DNA of 64,000 nt from Planobispora rosea (GTDB lineage: Bacteria; Actinomycetota; Actinomycetes; Streptosporangiales; Streptosporangiaceae), in the NCBI RefSeq assembly GCF_014648175.1, contig NZ_BMQP01000028.1:32887-96886 (forward strand). The letters run 5' to 3'. Every line of letters starts with the position of its first letter. The first letter of the stretch is position 1. A program made the translations under genes and the position numbers. Below, piece after piece: positions 32,383-42,750 of this stretch. The notes under the pieces are model-generated. The model saw only the letters and a program-made list of their open reading frames with translations. It was not told the DNA's origin and did no database searches.

Positions 32383-33018
32383 TCAAGAGGTGTACTGCGG
32401 GTAGCCGTACCCGGTGACCTGCGACTTCGGGCGGACCCGCTGCTCGACCTTGCCGTTGCCGGTGTTGCCCTCGATCGTGGTGATCGTGCCGTCGCCGTTG
32501 TCCTTCTTCACGAAGCCGACGTGGTCGATCCCGGACAGGTCGCTGCCGCCGTCCCAGTCGAAGTAGACGACCGCGCCCGGCTTGGCCTCGGTGCCCCAGC
32601 GCTTGTTGGCCTTGAACCACTGGGCGTGGGTGACGGTGTAGGCGTCCCAGCCGACGGTGGGCCGCAGGCCGACCTGCTCGCCGACCCAGGAGACGAACAT
32701 CTCGCACCAGGGGGCGTTGGTGTAGGCCTTCACGTTGCCGCCGTCGCGGGCGACGGTCTCCTTGGCCCGCGGGGAGCCCATGTACCAGGAGTGGAACTTG
32801 GTGCCGCCGCCGGCCGCGTTCTCCTTGGTGCCGACCTGCTCCTCGGCCACCTTCAGCAGCCGGTCCGCGCTCACCTGGGGCAGCTTCTCGGCCGAGGGGC
32901 GCGCCTGCTCGGCGGCGACGTCGGCGTGGGCGGCACCCCCGAAGGCGACGGTCGCGGCGGTGGCGGCGGCCAGGCCCAGGGCGGCGGTCAGGACACGGGT
33001 GCGGGCGGCGAAAGTCAT
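32383..33018 (-). CDS. Secreted CHAP-domain peptidoglycan hydrolase
   Basis: Protein of 211 residues; ATG 33018 with AAGGA upstream. Sec signal peptide at about 1-32 (AHA). The CHAP amidase/endopeptidase domain has its catalytic cysteine C105 in NAPWCEMFVSW and histidine H166 in GIDHVGFV. Enzymes of this type cleave wall peptides or the amide to muramic acid. It is transcribed alone. Confidence 0.9.
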   Translation of the reverse strand: MTFAARTRVLTAALGLAAATAATVAFGGAAHADVAAEQARPSAEKLPQVSADRLLKVAEEQVGTKENAAGGGTKFHSWYMGSPRAKETVARDGGNVKAYTNAPWCEMFVSWVGEQVGLRPTVGWDAYTVTHAQWFKANKRWGTEAKPGAVVYFDWDGGSDLSGIDHVGFVKKDNGDGTITTIEGNTGNGKVEQRVRPKSQVTGYGYPQYTS

Positions 33019-33480
33019 CAAGCGGCATCCTTCGGACGGAGACAGGACTTCCGGCGGTGGACTCCCGCGAGCGGGATCCGGTGCCGGTGAAGGCTGCCGT
33101 AGCGGCCTTCGACATCCAGTAAGCCGTCCAGACGTAGCGGGAGAAGTGCGTCAAAGGTGCCGTACGGTTGCCGCCTCCGCGGAAGGCTCACAACCCTGTA
33201 AAGCGGTCACACCAGCGGGGGCGAACACCCGCGCGACAGCCCACCCAGTGCCCCGTACAGCGCCCCACCCAGCGCCCGCCCCACGCCCCTACGAGGCCAG
33301 CCGCCGGTCATCGCCTCAACCCCGCCTCAACCCGCCTCAACCACCGGCGCAAACCGTCCTCCCGCCGCCCCGGACGCCCACGACGGGGCCGGGACCAGGG
33401 CGTACCTGGCGCAGGTAACGCTCTGAATATTTTTCGCGACTCGCCGTGACGGCTGCTGGATCGATGAATCGGCAAATCGG
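33019..33480. other. Gene-free region between CHAP and RHH-like genes
   Basis: About 460 bases. It holds the 5' leader of the CHAP gene, which has several short GC-rich inverted repeats (for example ACTCCCGCGAGCGGGA near 33061) but no riboswitch class that could be recognised, and from about 33420 a more AT-rich stretch leading to the next promoter. No coding frame with convincing composition was found. Confidence 0.5.
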
Positions 33481-33492
33481 TATAACGGCCTC
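33481..33492 (+). promoter_or_regulatory. -10 element TATAAC directing a leaderless transcript
   Basis: TATAAC at 33481-33486 followed by six bases and ATG 33493. There is no ribosome binding site, so transcription probably begins at the start codon. Confidence 0.5.
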
Positions 33493-33735
33493 ATGAGTGG
33501 TAGCAAGCGCGGACCTGACCCCAAGTGGGGGCCGGTGAAGCAGCACCCCCTGCGGGTGCCCGTTGAGCTTCTCGGCGACATCAAGACACTCGCCCAGCAG
33601 CGCGGATGCTCGGTGAACGAATACATCGTCAGGGTGCTCGCCCGCGAGCACGACTTCGTTCTGGCCCCGCCGCCGCGCACGGCGACGCAGGACCCGCTCC
33701 CGCTCATCGAGGGGCGGCAGGGAGCCGCGGCATGA
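33493..33735 (+). CDS. Small ribbon-helix-helix-like protein
   Basis: Protein of 80 residues. Residues 16-50 (HPLRVPVELLGDIKTLAQQ, then GCSVNEYIVRVLAREHDF) fit a beta-strand plus two helices as in Arc/MetJ-type DNA-binding proteins. Basic start, Pro-rich end. It lies upstream of a winged-helix protein in a patch with plasmid- or phage-like character, so a copy-control or repressor role is possible. Confidence 0.6.
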   Translation: MSGSKRGPDPKWGPVKQHPLRVPVELLGDIKTLAQQRGCSVNEYIVRVLAREHDFVLAPPPRTATQDPLPLIEGRQGAAA

Positions 33736-34092
33736 ACATCGCGATTCTCCCGCGAAGGAGGAGCTCCAGGCGTTAATCTCAATCGCCGCCAGTCGGCGAC
33801 CGCATAAACGCGGAAGCCCCCGCGCTGTTGGCCTGAGAAACCTTTGCGCGAGGGACTTCCCCCAAACCACAGGACATCGCATAACACCTGGCCACGACGG
33901 CCGGGCCCTTGTCATGCCTGTCGCTGTAGCAAACAACTGGAGACCACCATAGACGACAGGTCCCCGGGTCGGCCACCTACACGCGAAAATCGCGCCTTCC
34001 GCGTGTCCCGCCCCGCCTCACGCGATATCAGTCTTCGTACGACTACGCCTGTTTTCCGTAAAACGGGCCCTAAATGTGTTCCAGCCACGGTA
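33736..34092. other. AT-richer gene-free region before the winged-helix gene
   Basis: About 357 bases with lower GC than the surroundings and several short inverted repeats, for example GTTTT-CCGT-AAAAC near 34051. A 14-codon frame overlapping the previous stop (from 33732) has a GAAGGAGG sequence inside it but no other support. It may hold promoters or a replication or attachment site; nothing definite is seen. Confidence 0.4.
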
Positions 34093-35217
34093 ATGCCGGA
34101 CGGCCTCATTCCGGACACCCTCATCCGGGTGCCCACCCTGGTGCTCTGGCTGCACGTCATCCAGTCCCACCCCGACGCCGCCGGCCGCCGCGCCGACTGG
34201 TGGCGCAACACCACGGCCGTGGTCTGGCAACTGCTCCTGCACGTCGACTCCGACATGGTCACCTCACCGCGCAAGGGCGCCACCTGGGAGCTGCTGGCGG
34301 CCAAGGCCGGAGTCTCCCGCCGGACCTTCGCCGACCGGCTGCGCTGGCTCAGGGAGCGCGGCCTGCTCCACACGCTCGTCTCCGGCTCGACCCCGCGCCA
34401 CCGCCCCGGCTGCCGGGGCGGACGCGTCGACGACGGGCTCGGCAACCTCGCCGCCCAGTACGTCCTGACCGTCCCCAGGGCCGTCCTGGACGCCATGGAC
34501 TTCGAGGAACTGGAGCGGCTGACCTCCACGACCCATCCGACGCCTCAGACCCTCGCAGAGGAGCCCTGGCAGGACGTGCCGTGGCCGGTGGAGGTCCTCC
34601 CCGCGAAGCCTCCGGCGGATCTTCCTGTGGAGGTAACTTGCACCCCATGTGTTTCCATGGTTGCTCTAAGTGAAAACATCAGCCCCGTATACGCGCGCGA
34701 GGAAAGCGGACAGAGCGGGACATCACCCGCGACACCCGAACGAACCTGGCCAAGCACCGTAACGCCGGAAAACAAGTCTCAGATGCTTCAAGCCTGCCGG
34801 AGGCTCCGCGACGACGTCCCCGTCCTGCGGAGAATCTCCCCCCAGCACCTGCGATCGCTGCTACGGTCTTCGTTCAGCGCCGGGGCCACCGTCAGCGACG
34901 TCAAGTACATGCTCAACGTCAATCCGGACGGGCGGCCGTGGGGATACACCGACGAGCCACGCTGGCTGCCGGGCTGGATCCGCTACCGCCTGGCGCCGTG
35001 GATCGACGACTCCGGGACGCTGCTGGCGCGGCTGCCGTCCCAGGCCGTGGCGGAGGCGAACCGCCGCCGGCTGCGAGAGCAGGCGGAGCGGGCCGAGCAG
35101 CTGGCCGAGGCCAGAAGGAACCGGGCCGCGCCCGATCCGGAGCTCCTGGCGGGACTGAGAGCCCGGCTGGAGGCCGTGCGGGGCGGGGTGGGAGGTTCCC
35201 CGGGGAAGGCCGCATGA
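34093..35217 (+). CDS. Winged-helix DNA-binding protein, plasmid/phage replication-like
   Basis: Protein of 374 residues from ATG 34093; the frame is open upstream to 33844 but that part has poor coding character. Residues 8-75 include VLWLHVIQSHPDA and the winged helix TWELLAAKAGVSRRTFADRLRWLRERGLL. The middle (about 160-250) is Pro-rich and variable; the C-terminal part (about 255-350) has LRSLLRSSFSAGATVSDVKYMLNVNPDGRPWGYT and WLPGWIRYRLAPW, followed by a charged helix. Such proteins occur in actinobacterial integrated elements as replication or regulatory factors. Exact role unknown. Confidence 0.65.
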   Translation: MPDGLIPDTLIRVPTLVLWLHVIQSHPDAAGRRADWWRNTTAVVWQLLLHVDSDMVTSPRKGATWELLAAKAGVSRRTFADRLRWLRERGLLHTLVSGSTPRHRPGCRGGRVDDGLGNLAAQYVLTVPRAVLDAMDFEELERLTSTTHPTPQTLAEEPWQDVPWPVEVLPAKPPADLPVEVTCTPCVSMVALSENISPVYAREESGQSGTSPATPERTWPSTVTPENKSQMLQACRRLRDDVPVLRRISPQHLRSLLRSSFSAGATVSDVKYMLNVNPDGRPWGYTDEPRWLPGWIRYRLAPWIDDSGTLLARLPSQAVAEANRRRLREQAERAEQLAEARRNRAAPDPELLAGLRARLEAVRGGVGGSPGKAA

Positions 35218-35232
35218 CCCTCTCCGGGGTGT

Positions 35233-35279
35233 TGTGCGATCCGCACTTCTTTACAATGTAAAGGCGAATGGATCGCACA
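35233..35279. repeat. Nested palindrome after the winged-helix gene
   Basis: Outer arms TGTGCGATCC (35233-35242) and GGATCGCACA (35270-35279); inner perfect palindrome CTTTAC-AAT-GTAAAG (35249-35263). The two are concentric within a few bases. It may be a terminator, a protein binding site or an end of the inserted patch. Confidence 0.65.
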
Positions 35280-35331
35280 GGCGACGGCCTCTCCGGCCGC
35301 GGCGCTCTCCTCCGGGGGAAGTAGTCGCAGG

Positions 35332-35568
35332 TCAGGCGTACAGGGCACCGACGACGGAGCTCGCCCAGCGCATGCGCTCGCAGACGAACTCCGGGTGCTC
35401 GCCGAACTCCTGGGCGAGGGCCGCGGCGCAGCCGGCCTCGCCGCCGTGCTTGTCGATCGCCTGCAGGATGGCGGTCTCGGCGGTCTCGCGGTCCAGCGAG
35501 GCCCCGGCCGAGACGGGTGCGAGGGCCAGTGCCTCGGCTCGGACGGTGTTGTTGATCTCCATGCTCAT
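35332..35568 (-). CDS. Small hypothetical protein
   Basis: Protein of 78 residues with GAGGAG about 11 bases upstream of ATG 35568 (ATG 35562 also possible). Acidic, helical, with two cysteines (about 47 and 63) and a hydrophobic C-terminus. No signal peptide. No family recognised. Confidence 0.6.
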   Translation of the reverse strand: MSMEINNTVRAEALALAPVSAGASLDRETAETAILQAIDKHGGEAGCAAALAQEFGEHPEFVCERMRWASSVVGALYA

Positions 35569-35669
35569 CGGAACGTCATCTCCTCGTCCGTCTGGCGTCC
35601 GGGTTGCTCGGCCCGGCGCTTGTTCTCATTGGATGTGGCGTGGGTCTCACTGCCGGTAGCGCTTGGGGT

Positions 35670-35689
35670 GCCGGACGGTTGCGTCCGGC
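35670..35689 (-). terminator. Hairpin after the S8 protease gene
   Basis: Perfect 8-bp stem GCCGGACG / CGTCCGGC around a GTTG loop, about 70 bases past the protease stop on the minus strand. Confidence 0.5.
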
Positions 35690-35758
35690 GTGGTTGGTGC
35701 GCCCGGGACCCCGCGGGGCATCGCTGAGGCCCCGGGCACGGCTGGGGTGGTGCGGCGG

Positions 35759-37384
<1,626 letters not shown>

Positions 37385-37571
37385 CGTCTGTCCCTTCCGT
37401 GGTGCCCGGGTGCTCCCCCGTGTGCGGCGTCCTTGCCGCTTCGGGCGACGGGTGTGGGCCTGTCGCGGGCTGGAGCTGGAAGCTCGATGTCTTCGCATCG
37501 GCGGCCGGGGGGCGGTGCTGAGGAAAACGGGGGTGCGTGCTGTGGGGTGTGTGCCGGGTTTCGCAGAGTTC

Positions 37572-37597
37572 CTCAGGTGGCGTGGGCGATCGCCGAT
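37572..37597 (+). promoter_or_regulatory. FliA-type promoter of cheA
   Basis: CTCA (37572-37575), 16 bases, GCCGAT (37592-37597), 36 bases before the cheA start. Confidence 0.72.
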
Positions 37598-37633
37598 GAA
37601 ATGGCTGCCTTATGAGAGAGGGAGAGGAACGTC

Positions 37634-39964
37634 GTGGACGAGTTGGGCGACATCATCCAGGAGTTCCTGGTCGAGAGCCATGAGAACCTGGATCAGCTGG
37701 ATCGGGACTTGGTGGCTCTTGAGCAGGATCCCGGCTCCCGGGAGATGCTCTCCAGCATTTTCCGGACAATCCACACCATTAAGGGCACGAGTGGTTTCCT
37801 GGCGTTCCACCGCCTGGAGACGCTGACCCACGCCGGCGAGTCCCTGCTGTCCCGTCTGCGTGACGGTGCCCAGCAGATGAACCCCGCCAGCGCGGACGCC
37901 CTGCTGGCCATGGTCGACACCGTGCGCAAGCTGCTGGAGTCGATCGAGGAGACCGGCGGCGAGGGAGACGTCGACGTCGAGTCGGTCATCGCCATGGTGA
38001 CGGCCTGCATCGAGGACCCGTCGGCGCCCAAGGCCGAGGCGCCCGCGCCGGAGGCCAAGCCGGCCAAGCCCGCCAGGTCCCGGTCCGCCAAGAGCAAGGC
38101 CCCGGTCGCGCCGGAGCCGGCCGCGGAAGCACCCAAGGCCCCCGAGGCCCCGGTGAAGGCCGTCGAGGTCGCCGCGCAGGCCCCCGAGGTCCCGGCGCCG
38201 GCCGTAGCGGCCGCACCGGCCGTGGCCAAGCCCGCGGCGCCGGTGCGCGAGCCCGCGGCCGAGGAGTCCGGCCAGAACACCAAGCGCAGCATCGCCGACA
38301 GCTCCATCCGCGTCGACGTCGACCTGCTCGACACGCTGATGCGTCTGGTCGGTGAGCTGGTGCTGACCCGCAACCAGATCGTCCGGGGCGTCAACGACAT
38401 CTCCGACCCGGTGCTGGCGCGTACCACCCAGCGGCTGAACCTCATCACCAGCGAGCTGCAGGAGAGCGTCATGAAGACGCGTATGCAGCCCATCGACCAC
38501 ATCTGGTCGAAGCTGCCGCGCGTCGTGCGCGACCTCAGCGGCTCGCTCGGCAAGCAGGTCGCGCTGGCGATGGAGGGCAAGGAGACCGAGCTCGACCGCA
38601 GCCTCCTGGAGGCCGTCAAGGACCCGCTGACGCACCTGGTGCGCAACGCGGTGGACCACGGCATCGAGACCGTCGAGGAGCGCGTCGCCAAGGGCAAGCC
38701 CGGCCAGGGCACCCTGACGCTGCGCGCCTACCACGAGGGCGGCCACGTCATCGTGGAGATCAAGGACGACGGTGCGGGCATCGACGTCGAGCGGGTGGCG
38801 CAGACGGCGCTGGACCGCGGCGTCGTCACCCGCGACCAGCTCGCCCGGATGGAGTCCCGCGAGATCATCAGCCTGGTCTTCCGGCCCGGTTTCTCCACCG
38901 CCAAGAAGGTCACCAACGTCTCCGGCCGCGGTGTCGGCATGGACGTGGTCAAGACCAACATCGAGCAGATCGGCGGCACCGTCGACGTCGACTCGACGCT
39001 GGGCAAGGGCACCACGTGGCGGCTGACCATCCCGCTCACGCTGGCGATCATCCAGGCCCTCACCGTGGAGTGCGGCGCCGAGCGCTACGCCATCCCGCAG
39101 GTCGGCGTGGACGAGCTGGTGTTCGTCGACGGCCAGTCCGGCCAGGCGATCGAGCACGTGTCGGGCGCGCCGGTCTACCGGCTGCGCGGCAAGCTGCTGC
39201 CGCTGGTCCGGCTGGACGAGACGCTGGGCCTGCCGGTGCGCAACAGCGACCGCGACGTCTACATCGCGGTGCTGCAGGCCGACGGCCGCCGCTTCGGCCT
39301 GGTGGTGGACCGGGTCCTCAACACCGAGGAGATCGTCGTCAAGCCGCTCAGCGGCCGGATGAAGGACGTCGGCGTCTACGCCGGCTCCACCATCGTCGGT
39401 GACGGCAAGGTCGCGCTGATCCTCGACATCGCCTCGCTGGCCCGCCGCTCGCACCTGGCCGCCGAGGCCGCCGAGCGCGCGCAGCTGGACCAGGTCGACA
39501 ACCGTCCTCGCGGCGGCAGCATCGAGCGCCTGCTCATCGCCGGCATCGGCGAGCGCCGGGTGGCGATCCCGCTGGACATGGTCACCCGCCTGGAGGAGTT
39601 CCCGGTCGAGCGCATCGAGCGGGTCGGCAGCCGGGAGGTCGTGCAGTACCGCGACCACATCCTGCCGGTCATCCGCCTGGCCTCGCTGCTGGGCTGCTAC
39701 GACGTGCACGAGAGCGAGACGGTCCCGGCGGTCGTCTACACCGAGCGGGGCCGCAGCGTCGCCCTGGTCGTCGAGCAGATCGTCGACATCGTCGAGGACC
39801 ACATCGAGGCCCGCAGCGACCTGGACGACGACGGCCTGACCGGTTCGGCCGTCATCCAGCAGCGCGTCACCGAGCTGCTGGACGTGCGGCGGGCGATCCT
39901 CGCCGCCGACCCGCGGTTCTACACAGAGATGTCCGAAATCACCAACTCGATGGTGGGAGCCTGA
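37634..39964 (+). CDS. cheA: Chemotaxis histidine kinase CheA with two CheW-like domains
   Basis: Protein of 776 residues from GTG 37634 (GGGAGAGGA upstream). HPt domain 1-105 with the phosphorylated H47 in RTIHTIKG; an Ala/Pro/Lys linker (about 130-220) in place of a recognisable CheY-binding P2 domain; dimerisation domain from about 222 (LLDTLMRLVGELVLTRNQI); HATPase with N box HLVRNAVDHG near 336 and G2 GRGVGMDVV near 430; CheW-like domain at about 478-620; and a second CheW-like domain at about 628-770 (IGERRVAIPLDMVTRLEEFP). It forms arrays with receptors and CheW. Confidence 0.96.
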   Translation: MDELGDIIQEFLVESHENLDQLDRDLVALEQDPGSREMLSSIFRTIHTIKGTSGFLAFHRLETLTHAGESLLSRLRDGAQQMNPASADALLAMVDTVRKLLESIEETGGEGDVDVESVIAMVTACIEDPSAPKAEAPAPEAKPAKPARSRSAKSKAPVAPEPAAEAPKAPEAPVKAVEVAAQAPEVPAPAVAAAPAVAKPAAPVREPAAEESGQNTKRSIADSSIRVDVDLLDTLMRLVGELVLTRNQIVRGVNDISDPVLARTTQRLNLITSELQESVMKTRMQPIDHIWSKLPRVVRDLSGSLGKQVALAMEGKETELDRSLLEAVKDPLTHLVRNAVDHGIETVEERVAKGKPGQGTLTLRAYHEGGHVIVEIKDDGAGIDVERVAQTALDRGVVTRDQLARMESREIISLVFRPGFSTAKKVTNVSGRGVGMDVVKTNIEQIGGTVDVDSTLGKGTTWRLTIPLTLAIIQALTVECGAERYAIPQVGVDELVFVDGQSGQAIEHVSGAPVYRLRGKLLPLVRLDETLGLPVRNSDRDVYIAVLQADGRRFGLVVDRVLNTEEIVVKPLSGRMKDVGVYAGSTIVGDGKVALILDIASLARRSHLAAEAAERAQLDQVDNRPRGGSIERLLIAGIGERRVAIPLDMVTRLEEFPVERIERVGSREVVQYRDHILPVIRLASLLGCYDVHESETVPAVVYTERGRSVALVVEQIVDIVEDHIEARSDLDDDGLTGSAVIQQRVTELLDVRRAILAADPRFYTEMSEITNSMVGA

Positions 39965-39966
39965 CA

Positions 39967-40419
39967 ATGCCCAGCCGCCAGTACGCCACCTTCGAGGTGG
40001 CCGACCAGCTGTTCGGGGTGGACGTGGCCCAGGTCCAGGAGGTCCTGCGCTTCCACGAGTACACCCGCGTCCCGCTCGCGCCGACCTCGGTCGGCGGCCT
40101 GTTCAACCTGCGTGGTCAGGTCATCGACGCGGTGGACCTGCGGGTCCAGCTCGGCCTGCCGCCGCGGGACCTGAACGTCCCGGCGATGAACGTGATCGTC
40201 TCGGTCGACGACGAGTGGGTGAGCCTGCTCGTGGACCGGATCGGCGAGGTCATCGAACTCGACGACGAGGCGTTCGAGCCGCCGCCGGACACGCTGGCCG
40301 GCGCCTACCGCAACCTCATCGTGGGCACCTTCAAGCTTCAGGACCGCCTGATGCTCGCCCTGGACGCGCGCCGCGCGGCCGACACGACCGTCCCGGTCCC
40401 GGCCGCCCAGCACGCCTGA
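39967..40419 (+). CDS. cheW: Chemotaxis coupling protein CheW
   Basis: Protein of 150 residues that bridges MCP and CheA. Signature segments: FEVADQLFGVDVAQVQEVL, GGLFNLRGQVIDAVDLR, and WVSLLVDRIGEVIEL. It starts 2 bases after cheA and is cotranscribed. A strong terminator follows, so no cheY, cheB or cheR belongs to this operon. Confidence 0.96.
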   Translation: MPSRQYATFEVADQLFGVDVAQVQEVLRFHEYTRVPLAPTSVGGLFNLRGQVIDAVDLRVQLGLPPRDLNVPAMNVIVSVDDEWVSLLVDRIGEVIELDDEAFEPPPDTLAGAYRNLIVGTFKLQDRLMLALDARRAADTTVPVPAAQHA

Positions 40420-40481
40420 GAGGTACGGCCGGCGCCCCGGCCTGAGCGCCCGTAGCGCTCGTAGCGCCTGAGGGCCCCGTG

Positions 40482-40523
40482 GCGGACGCCCCGCCGATCA
40501 CAGGTGATCGGCGGGGCGTCCGC
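40482..40523 (+). terminator. Terminator after cheW
   Basis: Perfect 20-bp stem (40482-40501 with 40504-40523) around a 2-base centre, between convergent cheW and the DUF1801 gene. Can act in both directions. Confidence 0.88.
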
Positions 40524-40630
40524 GCGTCCAGGGGGCCTCCACCGGGGCGTTCCGCTGACACCTCCCGTCCGGCGTCTCCCGTCCGGGGTCGCGCGCAAGG
40601 GGGTGCGGGTCCGCCTGAGCCGGGCGGGTC

Positions 40631-41083
40631 TCAGCCCAACGCCTGCTTCACCAGCGCGGCGATGCGCGCCTCGACCTCGTCCGTGACCTCGGTCAGGGCG
40701 AAGGAGACCGGCCACATCGCGCCGTCGTCCAGCTGAGCCGGGTCGCTGAAGCTGAACGTCGCATAGCGGGTCTTGAACTTCTCCGCCGGCTGGAAGTGGC
40801 AGACGATCCTGCCGTCCAGCGCGTAGGCGGGCATGCCGTACCAGAGCTTCGGCGCCAGGGCCGGGGCGGTGGCGGTGACGACGGCGTGCACGCGCTCGGC
40901 CAGGACGCGGTCCGCCTCCCCCATCCCGGCGATCTTCGCCAGCACGTCCCGCGCCGCCTCGGCGGCCTTGTCAGCCGCGCTGCGGCGCGCCGCCGTCTTC
41001 TTCAGCTCCTTGGCGTGCTCCTTCATCGCGGCCCGCTCCTCGGCGGTGAACCCCTCGTAGGCGCTGCCGGCGGTGCTGCTCAT
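40631..41083 (-). CDS. DUF1801 (YdhG-like) protein
   Basis: Protein of 150 residues; ATG 41083 with GAAGGAG 8 bases upstream (the frame opens at 41098). N-terminal half is a charged Ala/Lys/Glu helix; the C-terminal half has LAPKLWYGMPAYALDGRIVCHFQPAEKFKTRYATFSFSDPA-type residues, the core of the YdhG/DUF1801 fold. Function of the family is not established. Confidence 0.8.
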   Translation of the reverse strand: MSSTAGSAYEGFTAEERAAMKEHAKELKKTAARRSAADKAAEAARDVLAKIAGMGEADRVLAERVHAVVTATAPALAPKLWYGMPAYALDGRIVCHFQPAEKFKTRYATFSFSDPAQLDDGAMWPVSFALTEVTDEVEARIAALVKQALG

Positions 41084-41159
41084 CGTGCGCTCCTTCATCG
41101 TTTCCGGTATGAGACAAGCATGCCGGTCCGGGTTGATACATCCGCGATGCGATGACGAT

Positions 41160-41196
<37 letters not shown>

Positions 41197-41248
41197 GGAG
41201 ACGTCCTCGGAGTACGAAGGAGATCCCAGGTCATCTCCTGGAGAATTA

Positions 41249-41274
41249 CTCATTTCATACAGTGATCATCCGAT
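41249..41274 (+). promoter_or_regulatory. FliA-type promoter of the diguanylate cyclase
   Basis: CTCA (41249-41252), 16 bases, TCCGAT (41269-41274), only 9 bases before ATG 41284. The transcript would be nearly leaderless. Confidence 0.68.
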
Positions 41275-41283
41275 CACAGGAAT

Positions 41284-42750
41284 ATGACCGTTCTCCGCAC
41301 CTGGTGGCTCGTGGCGGCCGCGGCGCTGGCCGGCGTCCTCATCACGATGACGATCGGCACCGTGACCGGCGAGGCCGTCTACTTCGGCTGCTACGCCGTC
41401 GTGTGCGCCGCCGCGTGGTGGGCGGCGCTGCGCCCGGCCGCGGACTCCGGCACCCGCGCCGGCCGGCGGCCCTGGCTGCTGATCGCCCTGGGGCAGACGC
41501 TCCTGCTGACCGGCGATGCGGTGATGACGGTCTTCTTCTACTTCCTGCCGGAGGCGACGCCCATCGGCTGGATGGACGTCCCGTGGCTGGGCGGATACGC
41601 CGCGATCGGCGCCGGACTCATGATCATGGCCCGGCGGCGGGCCCGCGAGCAGATGCGCGAGCCGCTGCTGGACATGCTCACCCTGACCACCGCCGCGACG
41701 CTCGGCCTGTGGCGGGTCATGATCGACCCGGAGCTGAAGGCGAGCGGCGGGCAGTACACCGCGGAGATCCTGCTGGACGCCTCCTACATGATCGGCGACG
41801 TGCTGGTCATGGCGGCGGTGGTGCTGCTGGTGCTGTCGCCGGGCGTGCGGGGCGTCCCCACCTGGCTGATGATCGTGGCCGGCTTCGGCCGGCTCCTCGC
41901 CGACGTCGGGCGCGTGCTGTGGCAGTACGAGTCGATCGTCGTCTTCGTCAGCGGGATCATCTTCTTCGCCAACGCGCTGATGGTGATCACCATGCTCCGG
42001 GCCGACCGCGACGAGCTGGTCCGCCCCGGCCGCCGGACCCGCACCCTGCACCCGGCCCGCATCGTCTTCCTCGGCCTGGCCCTGCTGACCGCCCCGGCCA
42101 TCGCCGTGGCCGAGGGCTCGGGCTCCACCGGTGAGCGCCTGGCCCTGCTGACCGCCACCGTCGCCGCCAGCAGCTTCGTGCTGACCCGCTTCACCACCGC
42201 GGTGCGCCAGCAGGAACGCGCCGAGCGGCTGCTGAGCTACCAGGCCTCCTACGACCCGCTCACCGGCCTGGCCAACCGGCGCACCATCCTGGCCCGCCTG
42301 GAGGAGTGCGTCACCGGCGACGTCCTGCTCTATCTGGACCTGGACGGCTTCAAGGCGGTCAACGACACCCACGGCCACGAGGCCGGCGACGCCCTGCTCG
42401 TCGAGATCGGCAACCGGCTGCGCGGCGCCGTACGGGAGGAGGACCTGGTGGCGCGGCTCGGTGGCGACGAGTTCGCCCTGCTGTGCCCGGGCCCCGCGGA
42501 CATCTCCGAGATCACCGCCCTGGCCGAGCGGCTGCTGGCCGTCGTCACCGAACCGGTCGACTACCACGGCCACGAACTGCGCGTGGGCACCAGCGTCGGC
42601 ATCGCCGTCTACACCGGCGGCATCACCTCCCCCGGCGATCTGATCCGCGCCGCCGACGTCGCCATGTACCAGGCCAAGCGCGGCGGCCGCGGCCGCTGGG
42701 TCCTGGCCGGCCCCACCCCGGGCAGCCCCTCCCTGGCCCTGGCCGGCTGA
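41284..42750 (+). CDS. Membrane diguanylate cyclase (GGDEF)
   Basis: Makes c-di-GMP. The protein has 488 residues: about eight or nine hydrophobic segments in residues 5-300 as an unclassified membrane sensor, then a GGDEF domain (about 318-478, YDPLTGLANRRTILARLEE). The active site GGDEF is intact at 393-397 and the product-inhibition I-site RxxD is at R384-D387, five residues before it. No EAL domain. The FliA-type promoter places it in the motility regulon, with the YcgR-like PilZ protein (3 kb) as a likely reader. Confidence 0.93.
   Translation: MTVLRTWWLVAAAALAGVLITMTIGTVTGEAVYFGCYAVVCAAAWWAALRPAADSGTRAGRRPWLLIALGQTLLLTGDAVMTVFFYFLPEATPIGWMDVPWLGGYAAIGAGLMIMARRRAREQMREPLLDMLTLTTAATLGLWRVMIDPELKASGGQYTAEILLDASYMIGDVLVMAAVVLLVLSPGVRGVPTWLMIVAGFGRLLADVGRVLWQYESIVVFVSGIIFFANALMVITMLRADRDELVRPGRRTRTLHPARIVFLGLALLTAPAIAVAEGSGSTGERLALLTATVAASSFVLTRFTTAVRQQERAERLLSYQASYDPLTGLANRRTILARLEECVTGDVLLYLDLDGFKAVNDTHGHEAGDALLVEIGNRLRGAVREEDLVARLGGDEFALLCPGPADISEITALAERLLAVVTEPVDYHGHELRVGTSVGIAVYTGGITSPGDLIRAADVAMYQAKRGGRGRWVLAGPTPGSPSLALAG

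Noticed and set aside
33019..33154. Upstream minus-strand peptide starting at 33154 overlapping the CHAP leader
   Set aside because: No ribosome site, no family, and it runs out of frame into the CHAP gene.
33019..33200. Riboswitch (ydaO/c-di-AMP type) in front of the CHAP gene
   Set aside because: Such elements often precede actinobacterial wall hydrolases, but I could not match the conserved core; a covariance-model search would decide.
37610..39967. 785-codon open frame on the minus strand opposite cheA
   Set aside because: Composition is the His/Asp/Gly/Val-rich shadow expected opposite a high-GC gene; no ribosome site, no domain, and it fully overlaps a clear CheA.
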